Assembly (NCBI RefSeq): GCF_038789205.1
Contig: NZ_CP128355.1
Coordinates: forward strand, 1,736,001 to 1,800,000
Reading direction: 5' to 3'
DNA: 64,000 bases
DNA from: Staphylococcus hsinchuensis
GTDB taxonomy: Bacteria; Bacillota; Bacilli; Staphylococcales; Staphylococcaceae
The translations under genes were made by a program, and so were the position numbers. Positions 28,573-38,162 of this stretch are shown here, piece after piece (the stretch's first letter is position 1; every line of letters begins with the position of its first letter). Under the pieces are notes generated by a model. The model was not told the origin of the DNA. It ran no database searches and worked only from the letters and a program-made list of their open reading frames with translations.

Positions 28573-29454
28573 TTAAGATTCGCGTTCACTAAATAATTTT
28601 ACAATTGCATCTAAGTATTGAGTATCATATTCGGATGATAATTGTTTTAAACATTCATATGCTTCAGTTTTATGTTGTGCTAATTTTTCTTCAGCACCTT
28701 CGATACCTAGCAACGATACGTATGTACTCTTATCATTGTTGATATCACTACCTACAGCTTTACCTAACTTTTGTTCATCACCGTAAATATCTAATAAATC
28801 ATCTTTGATTTGGAACATTAAACCTAAATGTTCACTATAAGTCTCTAGTAAAGATGCAATATTTTCGTTTGGTTGTGCGATATCGACTGCAGCCATAACA
28901 GCAAACTTTAATAATGCGCCCGTTTTTGCATGATGAATTTGTTCTAATGTTGTTAAATTTACTTGTTGAGATTCACTTTGCATATCTAATGTTTGTCCAC
29001 CGACCATTCCAAGATGTCCACTGGCAAATGATAATCTTTGCAGGAGTCTCACTTTTATATCTGAATTAAGTGATTGATCATTAGCAATTAAATCAAATGC
29101 TTTCGTTAATAAAGCATCTCCTGCTAATATGGCTTTCCACTCACCATATACCTTGTGGTTTGTTAATTTACCACGACGATAATCATCATCATCCATAGCT
29201 GGTAAGTCATCATGAATTAAAGAATACGTATGAATCATTTCTAAGGCAGTAGCTGTTGCTAACCCTTTAGATTTGTCTCCTTCTAACATTTCTAAAGTTA
29301 GTAGTAGTAAGACAGGACGGATACGTTTTCCACCAGCATTTAAAGAGTAAGACATGCTTTCTTCTAAATCGGTACCTAAATTAGAATTGGGTATAGAATT
29401 TGCTAGCAAAGTGTTCATTTCTTCAGTCAAATTATGCATCTTTTGGTTCATCAT
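28573..29454 (-). CDS. ispA: Farnesyl diphosphate synthase
   Basis: 293 residues from ATG 29454 (29439 and 29475 are alternatives), as in S. aureus. The two Asp-rich motifs are present: [16 protein letters not shown] (first) and [13 protein letters not shown] (second), plus GGKRIRP at the substrate site. It condenses isopentenyl diphosphate with dimethylallyl and geranyl diphosphate. The start overlaps the end of xseB, so the genes are coupled. Last gene of the seven-gene accB operon. Confidence 0.93.
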   Translation of the reverse strand: MMNQKMHNLTEEMNTLLANSIPNSNLGTDLEESMSYSLNAGGKRIRPVLLLLTLEMLEGDKSKGLATATALEMIHTYSLIHDDLPAMDDDDYRRGKLTNHKVYGEWKAILAGDALLTKAFDLIANDQSLNSDIKVRLLQRLSFASGHLGMVGGQTLDMQSESQQVNLTTLEQIHHAKTGALLKFAVMAAVDIAQPNENIASLLETYSEHLGLMFQIKDDLLDIYGDEQKLGKAVGSDINNDKSTYVSLLGIEGAEEKLAQHKTEAYECLKQLSSEYDTQYLDAIVKLFSERES

Positions 29455-29668
29455 TACTGTTTGTTTGCTCCTCATTGTTTTCTGTCATTAATTCGTTAAC
29501 TTTTTGCTCTGCTTCTTTCAACGTTTCATCACAATTTGCTGAAAGTTTCATGCCACGTTGATATAAGTTGAGTGATTCCTCTAATGAAACATTCTCATTA
29601 TCAAGCTTTTGGACAATATTTTCTAACTCTTTCATCATATCTTCAAAACTTTGATTTTCATTCGTCAT
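29432..29668 (-). CDS. xseB: Exodeoxyribonuclease VII small subunit
   Basis: 78 residues, helical hairpin with the family pattern [18 protein letters not shown] and [15 protein letters not shown], then an acidic Asn/Glu-rich tail. It assembles with XseA into exonuclease VII. ATG 29668 is preferred (AGGTG just upstream); the frame opens at 29698. It overlaps both xseA and ispA. Confidence 0.93.
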   Translation of the reverse strand: MTNENQSFEDMMKELENIVQKLDNENVSLEESLNLYQRGMKLSANCDETLKEAEQKVNELMTENNEEQTNSNDEPKDA

Positions 29669-30998
29669 CATTACACCTAACTTTCTTAACTTGTGCATCT
29701 ACTGAACCATCTTTCATCGTCAACACAATATTATCATCTTGATTTAAATCATGTGCGCTTGTCACCACTTGATTACCCTTATTCACAATAGTATATCCAC
29801 GTAACATCGTATTCGTTGGGCTTAAATTATTTAAATTCTCCAGCTTTCTTGCAAGTTGGTTTTTTAAATGATCGATATTTTGTGTCATCACTTTTGTTAG
29901 AGAAACATGTTGTTGTTGTAAAGAACGTTGCTCTCGATTGATAAAATGCTGAAAATCTTTGAGATTAATACGGTTATTTAATAATTGGAGTTGTTGTTTA
30001 TGATTTTTCAACTTCAGTTCCATATTTAACTTTATTTGCTTCTCGAGATCATCTCTTCTTTGAATTTGTTGATCATATAATAAGGACGGTGTTTTAAATT
30101 TATAATAACTACTTAAGTGTTCTAATTGTTTACGTTGCTTTATAACGAATTGTTTTATAAAACGTGTCAATGTCAATTGCGTTTGTTGTAAATATTGTCT
30201 AATTTCATATTGATCAGGTGTGGCAATTACAGCAGCTTGAGTTGGTGTGGCAGCTCTTACATCTGCAACGAAATCACTTAATGTGAAATCAGTTTCGTGT
30301 CCCACTGCTGAAATGATGGGTGTACGACATTGGTAAATTGCTTGTACGACTGCTTCTTCATTAAAGTTCCACAAATCTTCAATCGAGCCACCGCCTCTAC
30401 CAATAATAATCGTATCGACGTCAAGCTGATCCGCCTGTTTGATATTTTCCACGATATTATCTTTTGCTTGTTCGCCTTGTACGAGCGTATTGATTTGTAT
30501 TTGTTCCACAAGCGGGTATCTACTATTTATAGTACTATGTATATCACGAATTGCTGCACCAGTCCCCGCAGTTAATATAGCTATTTTTTTAGGGAATTGA
30601 GGTATCGTTTTTTTAATATTTTGATCAAAGTAGCCTTCTTTAGTAAGCTTCTTCTTAAGTTGTTCTAACTTTTGGTATAGGTTACCTACACCATCGATAT
30701 GCATTTTATTAACGTAGATTTGATAATTTCCTCGACGTTCATAAACCGAAATACGTGCTTCTATTAAAACTTCGTCCCCTTCTTTTGGTGAAAAATCAAG
30801 TTTTGAAGCATTCCCTTTAAACATCATCGCTTGGATAACACTATTTTTATCTTTGACATTAAAGTATAGATGTCCGCTACTATGTTGTTTAAAGTTTGAT
30901 AATTCGCCTTTAATTAGCACTGATTGCAAATGGGGATCCTGATCAAACTTATACTTTATATATTTTGTAATTGCAGAAACACTTAAATATTCAGTCAT
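29658..30998 (-). CDS. xseA: Exodeoxyribonuclease VII large subunit
   Basis: 446 residues. N-terminal OB-fold domain (about residues 1-100, [20 protein letters not shown]), catalytic domain with [15 protein letters not shown] and [19 protein letters not shown], then a long coiled coil and a short C-terminal segment. Degrades single-stranded DNA in both directions. GAGTGAG precedes the ATG, and 13 bases separate it from nusB. Confidence 0.95.
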   Translation of the reverse strand: MTEYLSVSAITKYIKYKFDQDPHLQSVLIKGELSNFKQHSSGHLYFNVKDKNSVIQAMMFKGNASKLDFSPKEGDEVLIEARISVYERRGNYQIYVNKMHIDGVGNLYQKLEQLKKKLTKEGYFDQNIKKTIPQFPKKIAILTAGTGAAIRDIHSTINSRYPLVEQIQINTLVQGEQAKDNIVENIKQADQLDVDTIIIGRGGGSIEDLWNFNEEAVVQAIYQCRTPIISAVGHETDFTLSDFVADVRAATPTQAAVIATPDQYEIRQYLQQTQLTLTRFIKQFVIKQRKQLEHLSSYYKFKTPSLLYDQQIQRRDDLEKQIKLNMELKLKNHKQQLQLLNNRINLKDFQHFINREQRSLQQQHVSLTKVMTQNIDHLKNQLARKLENLNNLSPTNTMLRGYTIVNKGNQVVTSAHDLNQDDNIVLTMKDGSVDAQVKKVRCNDDE

Positions 30999-31011
30999 TT
31001 ATCTCACTCTT

Positions 31012-31398
31012 TTAATCAATATTGCTTAGAACACCGTTAATAAATTTATAATGGTCTTCATCGCTAAATTGCTTTGTTAATTCAACTGCTTCATTTATAA
31101 CGACCTTATGAGGTGTAGAACCATGTTGTAATTCATATGTAGACATACGTAAAATAATACGATCAGATTTCAATAATCGATCCATTTTCCAATCCTTTAA
31201 ATGTGGCTCTATTTTTTTATCTAATACGGCTTCGTGATCTTTCACTCCAGTTACGAGCCAATGTATAAAATCAAATTCTAAATCTGGATTATCATCCTTA
31301 ATAAAGCTTATTGCTTCTTCGATTGTTAAATCACTATTAATCATTTCTAATTGAAATAGAGTTTGAAAGGCTTGAATTCTTGATTCTTTTCGACTCAT
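31012..31398 (-). CDS. nusB: Transcription antitermination factor NusB
   Basis: 128 residues, all-helical. [19 protein letters not shown] opens it and [20 protein letters not shown] with the final FINGVLSNI are family marks. With NusE (S10) it binds boxA for rRNA antitermination. AAGGAG seven bases before ATG 31398 fixes the start. A 140-base gap to yqhY holds a long imperfect stem-loop. Confidence 0.95.
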   Translation of the reverse strand: MSRKESRIQAFQTLFQLEMINSDLTIEEAISFIKDDNPDLEFDFIHWLVTGVKDHEAVLDKKIEPHLKDWKMDRLLKSDRIILRMSTYELQHGSTPHKVVINEAVELTKQFSDEDHYKFINGVLSNID

Positions 31399-31442
31399 TT
31401 TATACTCCTTCAAATGGTTATTTTATTGAACAATAAAGATGT

Positions 31443-31498
31443 GAGAGCAGTTGTCAATGATGCATTTTATATCAATGCAATCGGCAACGTGTACTCTC
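31443..31498 (-). other. Imperfect stem-loop in the yqhY-nusB intergenic leader
   Basis: Three nested pairings, GAGAG/CTCTC, GTTG/CAAC and TGCATT/AATGCA, surround an 8-base loop with asymmetric internal bulges. No T-run follows, so it is not a terminator. It lies 45 bases upstream of nusB inside an operon. It could be a processing or stability element, or chance. Confidence 0.4.
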
Positions 31499-31537
31499 TA
31501 TTTCTTTAAAGTTGAAATTACTATTAATTTATAAATA

Positions 31538-31900
31538 TTAAGAAGTATGTTCTATATTTGTAATGTGCACATTAATTTGACTTGGCTGAATCTTAGTCAT
31601 ATTAACAATTGAATTAAATACGGTCTCTTGTATTTCTCTAGCTGTTTCTGAAATATTTACATTATATGAGATAGGGCAATATATATCTATTTTAATACCG
31701 TCTGATTTAGTTTCAATCTTAACTCCTTTGTTGAGTTGCTTTTTACTAATTTCTTCAATACGGCTATTTTGAATTTCTTTAAAATGCCCTCGTATCCCTT
31801 TTACCTCTGATGTTGCGATACTTGCTATGACAATTAAAATTTCTGGTGCAATTTCTATATTCCCTAAATTGGAATTAGTAGTTTCAGATACTTTGACCAT
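31538..31900 (-). CDS. yqhY: Asp23/Gls24 family protein (YqhY)
   Basis: 120 residues with the Asp23 pattern: NIEIAPEILIVIASIATSEV then VKGIRGHF, and VNISETAREIQETVFNSI. In Firmicutes yqhY is always next to accBC and its loss disturbs acetyl-CoA carboxylase control in B. subtilis (established knowledge). ATG 31900 is ten bases after AGGAGG; ATG 31909 would be too close. Follows accC by 22 bases. Soluble; no membrane segment. Confidence 0.88.
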   Translation of the reverse strand: MVKVSETTNSNLGNIEIAPEILIVIASIATSEVKGIRGHFKEIQNSRIEEISKKQLNKGVKIETKSDGIKIDIYCPISYNVNISETAREIQETVFNSIVNMTKIQPSQINVHITNIEHTS

Positions 31901-31922
31901 GGACAACATACCTCCTAATAAA

Positions 31923-33272
31923 TTAATCTTCCATAATATTGTATGTTTCTAAGAAGTTTGTGTTAAATTCTCCACTTCTGAAAATATCATTATTTAACAG
32001 TCTTATATGGAATGGTATCGTTGTATCGATGCCTAAAACTAGGAATTCACCTAGTGCACGTAAGCCTGCTAAAATAGCTTCGTCCCTAGTCGGCTCGTGA
32101 ATAATTAACTTAGCGACCATAGAATCATAATAAGGTGGGATTGTATAATTAGTATAACATGCTGATTCAATTCTGACTCCATATCCACCTGGTGCTAAGT
32201 ATTGAGATATTTTACCTGGTGAAGGCATAAAGTTTTTATACGGGTTCTCTGCATTAATACGAAATTCTATTGCATGGCCTTGTATATTAATATCTTCTTG
32301 TTTATAAGGTAAAGCTTCTCCCATTGCAATTTGCAATTGTAGTTTCACTAGGTCAATACCTGTAACCATTTCGGTAACAGGATGTTCAACTTGAATACGT
32401 GTATTCATTTCCATAAAGTAGAAATCATTACTATTTAAATCATAAATAAATTCAATTGTACCTGCATTTTCATAATTTACTGCTTTCGCAGCTCTGATAG
32501 CCGCATTTCCCATTTCCTGACGTTGAGCTTCAGAAAGTATAGGTGATGGGGCTTCTTCAACTAGTTTTTGCATTCTACGTTGTATTGTACAATCACGTTC
32601 ACCTAGATGAATCACATTACCAAATCTGTCCCCAACGATTTGGATTTCAATATGTCTAAAGTTTTCAATAAATTTTTCTAGATAAAGTCCACCGTTACCG
32701 AATGCAGTTTCAGCTTCCTGTTGCGTCATTTTGAAACCAGTTTCTAATTCTTTCTCGTTACGAGCAACACGAATTCCTTTTCCACCACCACCTGCAGTAG
32801 CTTTAATAATAATTGGGTAGCCAATTTTTTTAGCTAACGTTTTCGCTGCTTTAATATCTTCAACTAAACCTTCACTACCTGGAACAACAGGCACATCGGC
32901 ACGTTTCATTTCTTCTTTTGCAACGTCTTTAATCCCCATTTTTTGTATAGACTCATGACTTGGTCCGATAAATTTAAGTTGGCAGGCTTCACATAATTCT
33001 GCGAAATCACCATTCTCTGCTAAAAATCCATAACCTGGATGGATACCATCACAACCTGTTGAAGTTGCAATAGATAAAATATTCGGGATATTAAGGTACG
33101 AATCTTTTGAAAGCGTTGGTCCGACGCAATATGCTTCATCAGCAATTTGAGTATGTAATGCGTCTTTATCTCCTTCTGAGTATATCGCTACGGTTTGTAA
33201 ACCTAAATCGTGGCACGCTCTGATAATTCTTACCGCAATTTCTCCTCGGTTAGCAATTAATATTTTCTTCAT
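31923..33272 (-). CDS. accC: Acetyl-CoA carboxylase, biotin carboxylase subunit
   Basis: 449 residues, ATP-grasp enzyme. [20 protein letters not shown] at the N-terminus, the Gly-rich ATP loop KATAGGGGKGIRVA, and the metal/active-site part EMNTRIQVEHPVTEMVTG. Carboxylates biotin carried by AccB. Its ATG overlaps the accB stop by one base. Together with AccA/AccD (elsewhere) it makes malonyl-CoA, which the branched-chain primers from the Bkd complex are extended with. Confidence 0.96.
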   Translation of the reverse strand: MKKILIANRGEIAVRIIRACHDLGLQTVAIYSEGDKDALHTQIADEAYCVGPTLSKDSYLNIPNILSIATSTGCDGIHPGYGFLAENGDFAELCEACQLKFIGPSHESIQKMGIKDVAKEEMKRADVPVVPGSEGLVEDIKAAKTLAKKIGYPIIIKATAGGGGKGIRVARNEKELETGFKMTQQEAETAFGNGGLYLEKFIENFRHIEIQIVGDRFGNVIHLGERDCTIQRRMQKLVEEAPSPILSEAQRQEMGNAAIRAAKAVNYENAGTIEFIYDLNSNDFYFMEMNTRIQVEHPVTEMVTGIDLVKLQLQIAMGEALPYKQEDINIQGHAIEFRINAENPYKNFMPSPGKISQYLAPGGYGVRIESACYTNYTIPPYYDSMVAKLIIHEPTRDEAILAGLRALGEFLVLGIDTTIPFHIRLLNNDIFRSGEFNTNFLETYNIMED

Positions 33273-33748
33273 TATTTCACCTTAAATAACGGTTGGCCAT
33301 ACTCTACCATTTGACCGTCTTCTACTAAGATTTCAGCGATAACTCCTGAGACTTCAGCTTGAATTTCATTGAATAACTTCATTGCTTCTAATATACATAC
33401 GGTTGACTCGTTAGAAACAGAATCGCCTACTTCTACATATGGACTTTCTTCTGGTGAAGGAGATTTATAGAATGTACCTACCATTGGTGCATTGATTGTT
33501 TGTAAATTATCATCAATTTCAGTCTTAGATTGACCTTCATTAGCCGGTGCATCTGCTGGTGCAGAAGCTGCATTTTGTTGTGGAGCTACTTGTTGAACAG
33601 GTTGTTGTTGTCCGATTTGTGGAGTGATGATTTCAGTTTCTTTTTCTTTTTTTAATTTAATATGATTTCCTTTATCCTCAACATTAATCTCAGTTAGACT
33701 TGATTTATCTAGAATTTCAATCAATTCTTTTATTTCTTTAAAGTTCAT
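33272..33748 (-). CDS. accB: Biotin carboxyl carrier protein of acetyl-CoA carboxylase
   Basis: 158 residues. A short N-terminal helix region, a flexible Pro/Ala/Gln-rich linker (about residues 40-80), and a C-terminal biotinyl domain with the modified lysine in [19 protein letters not shown] precedes ATG 33748. First gene of accB-accC-yqhY-nusB-xseA-xseB-ispA, with a good promoter at 33783-33811. Confidence 0.95.
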   Translation of the reverse strand: MNFKEIKELIEILDKSSLTEINVEDKGNHIKLKKEKETEIITPQIGQQQPVQQVAPQQNAASAPADAPANEGQSKTEIDDNLQTINAPMVGTFYKSPSPEESPYVEVGDSVSNESTVCILEAMKLFNEIQAEVSGVIAEILVEDGQMVEYGQPLFKVK

Positions 33749-33782
33749 ATTACAGACTCCTTTAGATTGTTATCATTTACCT

Positions 33783-33811
33783 ATTGTATTTTACTTTAGC
33801 AAAATATTCAA
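33783..33811 (-). promoter_or_regulatory. Sigma-A promoter of the accB operon
   Basis: On the minus strand TTGAAT (33811-33806) and TACAAT (33788-33783) are separated by 17 bases, 35 bases upstream of the accB ATG. It is the only clear promoter ahead of the seven-gene run. Confidence 0.65.
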
Positions 33812-33883
33812 TTCAAGCATATAATTACTTAAAAATGAATTATTACAATTTTGATGGTCGAATAACCTCCGTCAAAACAAATT

Positions 33884-33913
33884 CAGCCTGAGACAATTTG
33901 GGGTCCCAGGCTG
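33884..33913. terminator. Hairpin downstream of efp
   Basis: CAGCCTGAGAC pairs with GTCCCAGGCTG (one G-T-type mismatch) around an 8-base loop. T-runs are weak on both sides, so termination may be partial. The GTCTCAGGCTG sequence resembles the stem of the dispersed repeats near 10797 and 51181. Confidence 0.6.
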
Positions 33914-33947
33914 ATTTAAAAATTGCAAAGTAAATTGCACGATATGT

Positions 33948-34505
33948 TTACGCTCTTGAAATGTAACTACCATCACTTGTATTTACTACAAGTACGTCGC
34001 CTTCATTTACGAATAAAGGTACATTAAGTGAATAACCTGTCTCAACTGTAGCAGATTTTGTAGCTCCTGTAGCTGTATCACCTTTAATACCAGGTTCCGT
34101 TTCAGTTACTTCGAGTTCAACAGTTTTTGGTAATTCAATACCAATTGTTTCACCTTCATAGCTTTGGATTTGAACTTCCATATTTGCTTTTAAAAATTTC
34201 AACTCATGTTTAAGGTAATCTTCTGGTAATTCTGTTTGTTCGAACGTTTGATTGTCCATAAACACATGCATTTCACCATCTGCATATAAGTATTGCATAC
34301 GACGATTTTCAATCATTGCTTGTTCAACTTTTTCACCAGCTCTGAATGTTTTTTCTTGAATCGCACCTGTTCTTAAGTTACGTAATTTTGAACGCACAAA
34401 TGCTGATCCTTTACCTGGTTTAACATGTTGGAAATCAATAACTTTCCAAATACCATTGTCTACTGAAATTGTTAATCCTGTTTTAAAATCATTCACCGAA
34501 ATCAT
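33948..34505 (-). CDS. efp: Elongation factor P
   Basis: 185 residues, three beta-barrel domains. Domain I carries the modification loop KPGKGSAF with Lys32 at the tip; in B. subtilis this lysine receives 5-aminopentanol. Domains II and III include the family end [15 protein letters not shown] relieves ribosome stalling at polyproline. AGGAGG precedes the ATG. Follows pepQ by 28 bases, a pairing conserved in Firmicutes. Confidence 0.96.
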   Translation of the reverse strand: MISVNDFKTGLTISVDNGIWKVIDFQHVKPGKGSAFVRSKLRNLRTGAIQEKTFRAGEKVEQAMIENRRMQYLYADGEMHVFMDNQTFEQTELPEDYLKHELKFLKANMEVQIQSYEGETIGIELPKTVELEVTETEPGIKGDTATGATKSATVETGYSLNVPLFVNEGDVLVVNTSDGSYISRA

Positions 34506-34533
34506 TTAGTTTCCTCCTAAATTGTAAGGTCTT

Positions 34534-35592
34534 CTATAAAATAATAAGATTTTTTGAGGATTTAGTAAAGCGTTGACAGCCATTTTCTGTGACTAGTACA
34601 TCATCCTCGATTCGAACGCCACCTAAACCTTCGACATATATGCCAGGTTCAATTGTAACACAATTATTGATGGTTAATTCATTCTCAAATCTTTTTGAAA
34701 GCATTGGACCTTCGTGTACATCTAAACCTATACCATGCCCTAATGAATGTCCGAATAATTCTCCATACCCTTTTTCAGCAATATAATCTCGTGCAATAGC
34801 GTCTAATTGTTTACCAGTCATTCCTGGTTTTATTGCTTCAATAGCCTTTTCATTAGCGTCAAGTACAATTTGATAAATTTCTTTCATTTTTGGATCAGGT
34901 TCACCAATTGCAAATGTTCTAGTGATGTCAGAAGCATAACCTTTATAATATGCACCAAAGTCTAGAGTAATCATGTCACCTTTTTCAATGACTTTATCAC
35001 TCGCCACGCCATGAGGTAATGCGCCTCTATAACCAGAAGCTACAATCGTATCAAATGATGTTCCTTCTGCGCCTAACTCAAGCATTTTACTTTCTAATTT
35101 TGCTTTAAGTTGTTGTTCTGTCATACCTGCTGTAGCCACAGTTAATATATATTCAAATGTTTCGTCTACGATTTCTGCAGCTTTTTGTATAATTTCTATT
35201 TCAGAGGCGTCTTTCACTTCTCTAATTTTTTCAACTAAGCCTGAGACACTTGTTAATCTTGTTTGACTTTGATTGAGCGCTTCATACATATCATAACTTA
35301 GTAAATTACCTTCAAAACCAATATTTTTAATATTTAACTGTTTGAATTGGTTCAGTATTTCATTTGTTGGTGTTTCTTGTTGGTTAACGATTTCAAAATC
35401 TGGAGCTTGTCTCGTTGCTTGATCAATATATCTAAAGTCTGTAATTAATCGCTTATCATTTTCAGTAATAATTAATGCCCCGCTCGTTCCAGTAAATCCA
35501 GATAAGTATCGTCTATTAAAATCTGATAAAATGACAACACCTTCAATTTCTTTTGAAGTTAATTCTGAAATTAATTTATCTATTCTTGACAT
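34534..35592 (-). CDS. pepQ: Xaa-Pro dipeptidase (M24B)
   Basis: 352 residues. N-terminal creatinase-like domain (about residues 1-120), then a pita-bread catalytic domain with dimetal ligands in DFGAYYKGYASDITRTF, GHSLGHGIGLDVHEGP, TIEPGIYVEG and RIEDDVLVT. Cleaves Xaa-Pro dipeptides. ATG 35592 follows GGGGGAG; the frame opens at 35610. Coupled to efp, a link often rationalised by proline metabolism, though that is inference. Confidence 0.9.
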   Translation of the reverse strand: MSRIDKLISELTSKEIEGVVILSDFNRRYLSGFTGTSGALIITENDKRLITDFRYIDQATRQAPDFEIVNQQETPTNEILNQFKQLNIKNIGFEGNLLSYDMYEALNQSQTRLTSVSGLVEKIREVKDASEIEIIQKAAEIVDETFEYILTVATAGMTEQQLKAKLESKMLELGAEGTSFDTIVASGYRGALPHGVASDKVIEKGDMITLDFGAYYKGYASDITRTFAIGEPDPKMKEIYQIVLDANEKAIEAIKPGMTGKQLDAIARDYIAEKGYGELFGHSLGHGIGLDVHEGPMLSKRFENELTINNCVTIEPGIYVEGLGGVRIEDDVLVTENGCQRFTKSSKNLIIL

Positions 35593-35694
35593 TGCGCTCC
35601 CCCTATACAATTAATTTGTACATTTTCTTTATATACTATAAAATGATAGCATAATATATATAGAAAATTACAGTTTTTGAATTAGGAGAAAATA

Positions 35695-36282
35695 ATGAAG
35701 AAAAAAATTGTAGCATTTTTAGGTGCATCTTGTCTTTTAGCCGGGTGTGGGAGCCAAAATTTAACGCCGTTAGAAGATAAATCGACTAAATTACAAGAAG
35801 AAAACCATAAATTAAAAAGTAATATCCAAGACTTAAAACATAGCATTAATAGTGAAAAAGAAAAAATTAGTGCATTAGAAAAAGATAAAAACAATGAAAA
35901 GCAAGCAAAATCTAATAAGAAGAAATACACTAATTTAAAAGCATCATCAGCTTACTATAATGAAGTCACAAAAGCCCTTTCTCAATATAATAAAATAGAG
36001 GGCGATGTCTCTAAAAATAAAGGGAATTCCAAAATTCAAGATAAATTAACTGATGTATCTAATAAAATGGAATCCGCGTACAACAATTATAAAAGCGACA
36101 TCGACAATGAAAAAATGAGTGATGATACAAAAGATGAAAAGAAAAAAATTGGTAAGTTAAATAAAAAACTAAGTGATGCTATGAATGATATTCGAGACGG
36201 ATATAACGGCAAAGACAAGAAGAAATTAAAAAAAGGACAACAAGCCTTGTCAGAAATTAGTTTAAGTAACTTACAAAGTTGA
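35695..36282 (+). CDS. Coiled-coil lipoprotein (YkyA-like)
   Basis: 195 residues. The signal peptide ends in the lipobox LLAGC with the lipidated cysteine C18. The mature protein is almost entirely charged helix with heptads between about residues 30 and 80 and a second helical block of 100-190, rich in Lys and Asp. It resembles the YkyA lipoproteins of Bacillus and the gene in this position in S. aureus. Membrane-anchored on the outside; function unknown. TAGGAG precedes ATG. Followed closely by the small membrane protein gene. Confidence 0.8.
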   Translation: MKKKIVAFLGASCLLAGCGSQNLTPLEDKSTKLQEENHKLKSNIQDLKHSINSEKEKISALEKDKNNEKQAKSNKKKYTNLKASSAYYNEVTKALSQYNKIEGDVSKNKGNSKIQDKLTDVSNKMESAYNNYKSDIDNEKMSDDTKDEKKKIGKLNKKLSDAMNDIRDGYNGKDKKKLKKGQQALSEISLSNLQS

Positions 36283-36305
36283 CGTTGTTTTGGGAGTGTT
36301 AAAGC

Positions 36306-36527
36306 ATGTTTAAACAAATATTATTTTATATTGTTCTGGCCGTTGCTGCGGTCGGTTTAATATTAAATATAAATCATTTTCTATTTAGCTTTGTTTCTAT
36401 GTTAATTAATTTAGCAATTATCGTAGGTATCATATATTTAATTTATTATTTCTTCTTCTTAACAGAAGATCAGCGCAAATATAAAAGAGCCCTACGTAAA
36501 CACAAACGACAAAATCGTAGAAGATAA
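36306..36527 (+). CDS. Small membrane protein, SA1362 family
   Basis: 73 residues. Two membrane helices (about residues 5-22 and 27-48) and a very basic tail (KRALRKHKRQNRRR). GGGAG nine bases upstream of ATG. It is 23 bases behind the lipoprotein gene and shares its terminator, so the two are likely co-expressed. Conserved in staphylococci at this position; function unknown. Confidence 0.75.
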   Translation: MFKQILFYIVLAVAAVGLILNINHFLFSFVSMLINLAIIVGIIYLIYYFFFLTEDQRKYKRALRKHKRQNRRR

Positions 36528-36540
36528 GTAATTATAATAA

Positions 36541-36580
36541 AAAGCAGTCGTTACTTTTGAAAAGTAACGACTGCTTTTTT
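36541..36580. terminator. Bidirectional terminator between the SA1362-family gene and lipM
   Basis: AAAGCAGTCGTTACTTTT and AAAAGTAACGACTGCTTT form a perfect 18-bp stem with a two-base loop, followed by T-runs. The strongest hairpin in the window. Confidence 0.92.
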
Positions 36581-36582
36581 AT

Positions 36583-37413
36583 TTATTTACGATAATTCCA
36601 CTCGTCTGATTTATATTTTTCAATTAGCTCATTAACTTCTTGTTGCTGTGCATCAGTTAATGTTAATGGTTTGAAATCAATATTAAGGCCTTGCTTAAAA
36701 CCTTGCTCGAAAGCCTCTTCCATTTCATCAATGGTAATATGTCGATCAGAAATATCATTAATAGCTACCGCTTTTTCAACAAATGCTTCTTTCATTTTTG
36801 CTTTAAGACGGTCATTTTTAAATTTAAACATATCAAACAAATCTTCTATATCTATATCTTGAAGCAGAGAACCATGTTGTAAAATAACGCCCTTTTGTCT
36901 TACTTGTGCACTTCCAGCAATCTTTCGGCCTTCAACAACGAGTTCATACCAACTTGGTGAGTCAAAACAAACTGCACTTCGTGGCTGTTTTAACTTATCT
37001 TTTTCTTCTTTAGTACGAGGTATCGCAAAATGTGCATCAAAACCGAGCGATTTAAATCCTTGAAGCAAGCCTTCAGAAATAACTCTATACGCTTCTGTTA
37101 TAGTTGAAGGCATTTCTGGGTGAGATTCCGGTACAATCACGCTATATGTTAACTCTTTATCGTGTAAAACGCCTCTCCCACCAGTTTGACGTCGTACTAA
37201 ACCATATCCCTTTTCGTTTACTTTATCTATATCTATTTCTTTCGTTAATCTTTGGAAGTAACCAATAGATAAAGTAGCGGGATCCCATGTATAAAAACGT
37301 ATCACTGGGTCAATTTCCCCACGAGATACAAAATTGAGTAATGCTTCGTCTAAAGCCATATTATAAAACGGGTCTCGACTACCCGTATTTATAAAATTCC
37401 ATGTTTCAGTCAT
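36583..37413 (-). CDS. lipM: Octanoyl-[GcvH]:protein octanoyltransferase LipM-like
   Basis: 276 residues from ATG 37413 (AGGAG eight bases upstream; the frame extends to 37476). Lipoate-ligase fold: [35 protein letters not shown], and a central [20 protein letters not shown] with the conserved Cys proposed as acyl acceptor. LipM moves octanoyl from acyl carrier protein to GcvH to begin lipoyl synthesis. The window also holds two lipoyl-dependent systems (bkdB and the glycine cleavage genes). Alternative: a lipoate-protein ligase, but length and the Cys motif favour LipM. Confidence 0.82.
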   Translation of the reverse strand: MTETWNFINTGSRDPFYNMALDEALLNFVSRGEIDPVIRFYTWDPATLSIGYFQRLTKEIDIDKVNEKGYGLVRRQTGGRGVLHDKELTYSVIVPESHPEMPSTITEAYRVISEGLLQGFKSLGFDAHFAIPRTKEEKDKLKQPRSAVCFDSPSWYELVVEGRKIAGSAQVRQKGVILQHGSLLQDIDIEDLFDMFKFKNDRLKAKMKEAFVEKAVAINDISDRHITIDEMEEAFEQGFKQGLNIDFKPLTLTDAQQQEVNELIEKYKSDEWNYRK

Positions 37414-37519
37414 GCGAAAAACTCCTAACAAAATTAATAAATACAAACATCTACAATGAGACCGTTTACAATTCATTGTAACTATGCGTAATTTATTTCA
37501 ATTTAATAGTAAAAAACTT

Positions 37520-37548
37520 TTGATAAATATGTTTAACAGTCTTATAAT
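37520..37548 (+). promoter_or_regulatory. Sigma-A promoter of the rhodanese gene
   Basis: TTGATA (37520-37525) and TATAAT (37543-37548), spacing 17, 33 bases ahead of the ATG at 37581. Confidence 0.7.
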
Positions 37549-37580
37549 ATATAATATCGGTATTTTAGGGAGGATGCAAG

Positions 37581-37967
37581 ATGAGTAATCTTTGGTTTAT
37601 AGCGCTAGCTGTTCTCATTGCCATTATAGCTTACATGTTATATTATTATCTTGTTAATAAAAGATCAGTAACGGAATTAAATCAAAATGAATTCCATAAT
37701 GGATTAAGGAAAGCTCAAGTCATAGATGTGAGAGAAAAAGTTGACTATGATTACGGTCATATCAATGGTGCAAGAAATATTCCAATCACTATGTTTAAGC
37801 AACGTTTCCAAGGATTGAGAAAAGATCAACCTATCTATTTATGTGATGGTAATGGTATTTCGAGCTATCGCGCTGCTAGAATTTTAAAGAAAAATGGTTA
37901 TACTGACGTTTATATGTTAAAAGGCGGATATAAAAAATGGACTGGTAAAATTAAGTCGAAAAAATAA
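37581..37967 (+). CDS. Membrane-anchored rhodanese-like protein (YqhL)
   Basis: 128 residues. An N-terminal membrane helix (about residues 4-25) and one cytoplasmic rhodanese domain: VIDVREKVDYDYGHINGARNIP, then the active-site loop with Cys in LCDGNGISSYRA. The loop departs from the usual CxxGxRS, so sulfurtransferase activity is not certain. GGGAGG precedes the ATG. In Firmicutes this gene lies near the gcv genes. Physiological role unknown. Confidence 0.82.
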   Translation: MSNLWFIALAVLIAIIAYMLYYYLVNKRSVTELNQNEFHNGLRKAQVIDVREKVDYDYGHINGARNIPITMFKQRFQGLRKDQPIYLCDGNGISSYRAARILKKNGYTDVYMLKGGYKKWTGKIKSKK

Positions 37968-38008
37968 AATCTAGCTTTAATAATTACAAAACCTATAAAT
38001 CATTTTAC

Positions 38009-38057
38009 ACAACTGTTCGATTGTGCACATTCGTCTCACACTCGACAGTTGTTTTTT
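38009..38057 (+). terminator. Terminator of the rhodanese gene
   Basis: ACAACTGTTCGA pairs with TCGACAGTTGT (one bulge), followed by TTTTTT. Confidence 0.75.
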
Positions 38058-38072
38058 ATTTTCTGACACTAC

Positions 38073-38126
38073 AAAATAAGCACATGAAATACATCTATAT
38101 TGATGTTATTCATGCGCTTATTTTTA
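38073..38126 (-). terminator. Terminator of the gcv operon
   Basis: AAAATAAGC with inner ATGAA pairing to TTCATG and GCTTATTTT; T-rich on both sides. Lies 40 bases behind the gcvPB stop. Confidence 0.65.
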
Positions 38127-38162
38127 TTTTTGTTAGTTCAATTTTTTAAAGTTGAGGTTTAT

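Noticed and set aside
33272..33748. Frameshift or fusion between accB and accC
   Set aside because: The one-base overlap of stop and start is normal translational coupling; both proteins are full length.
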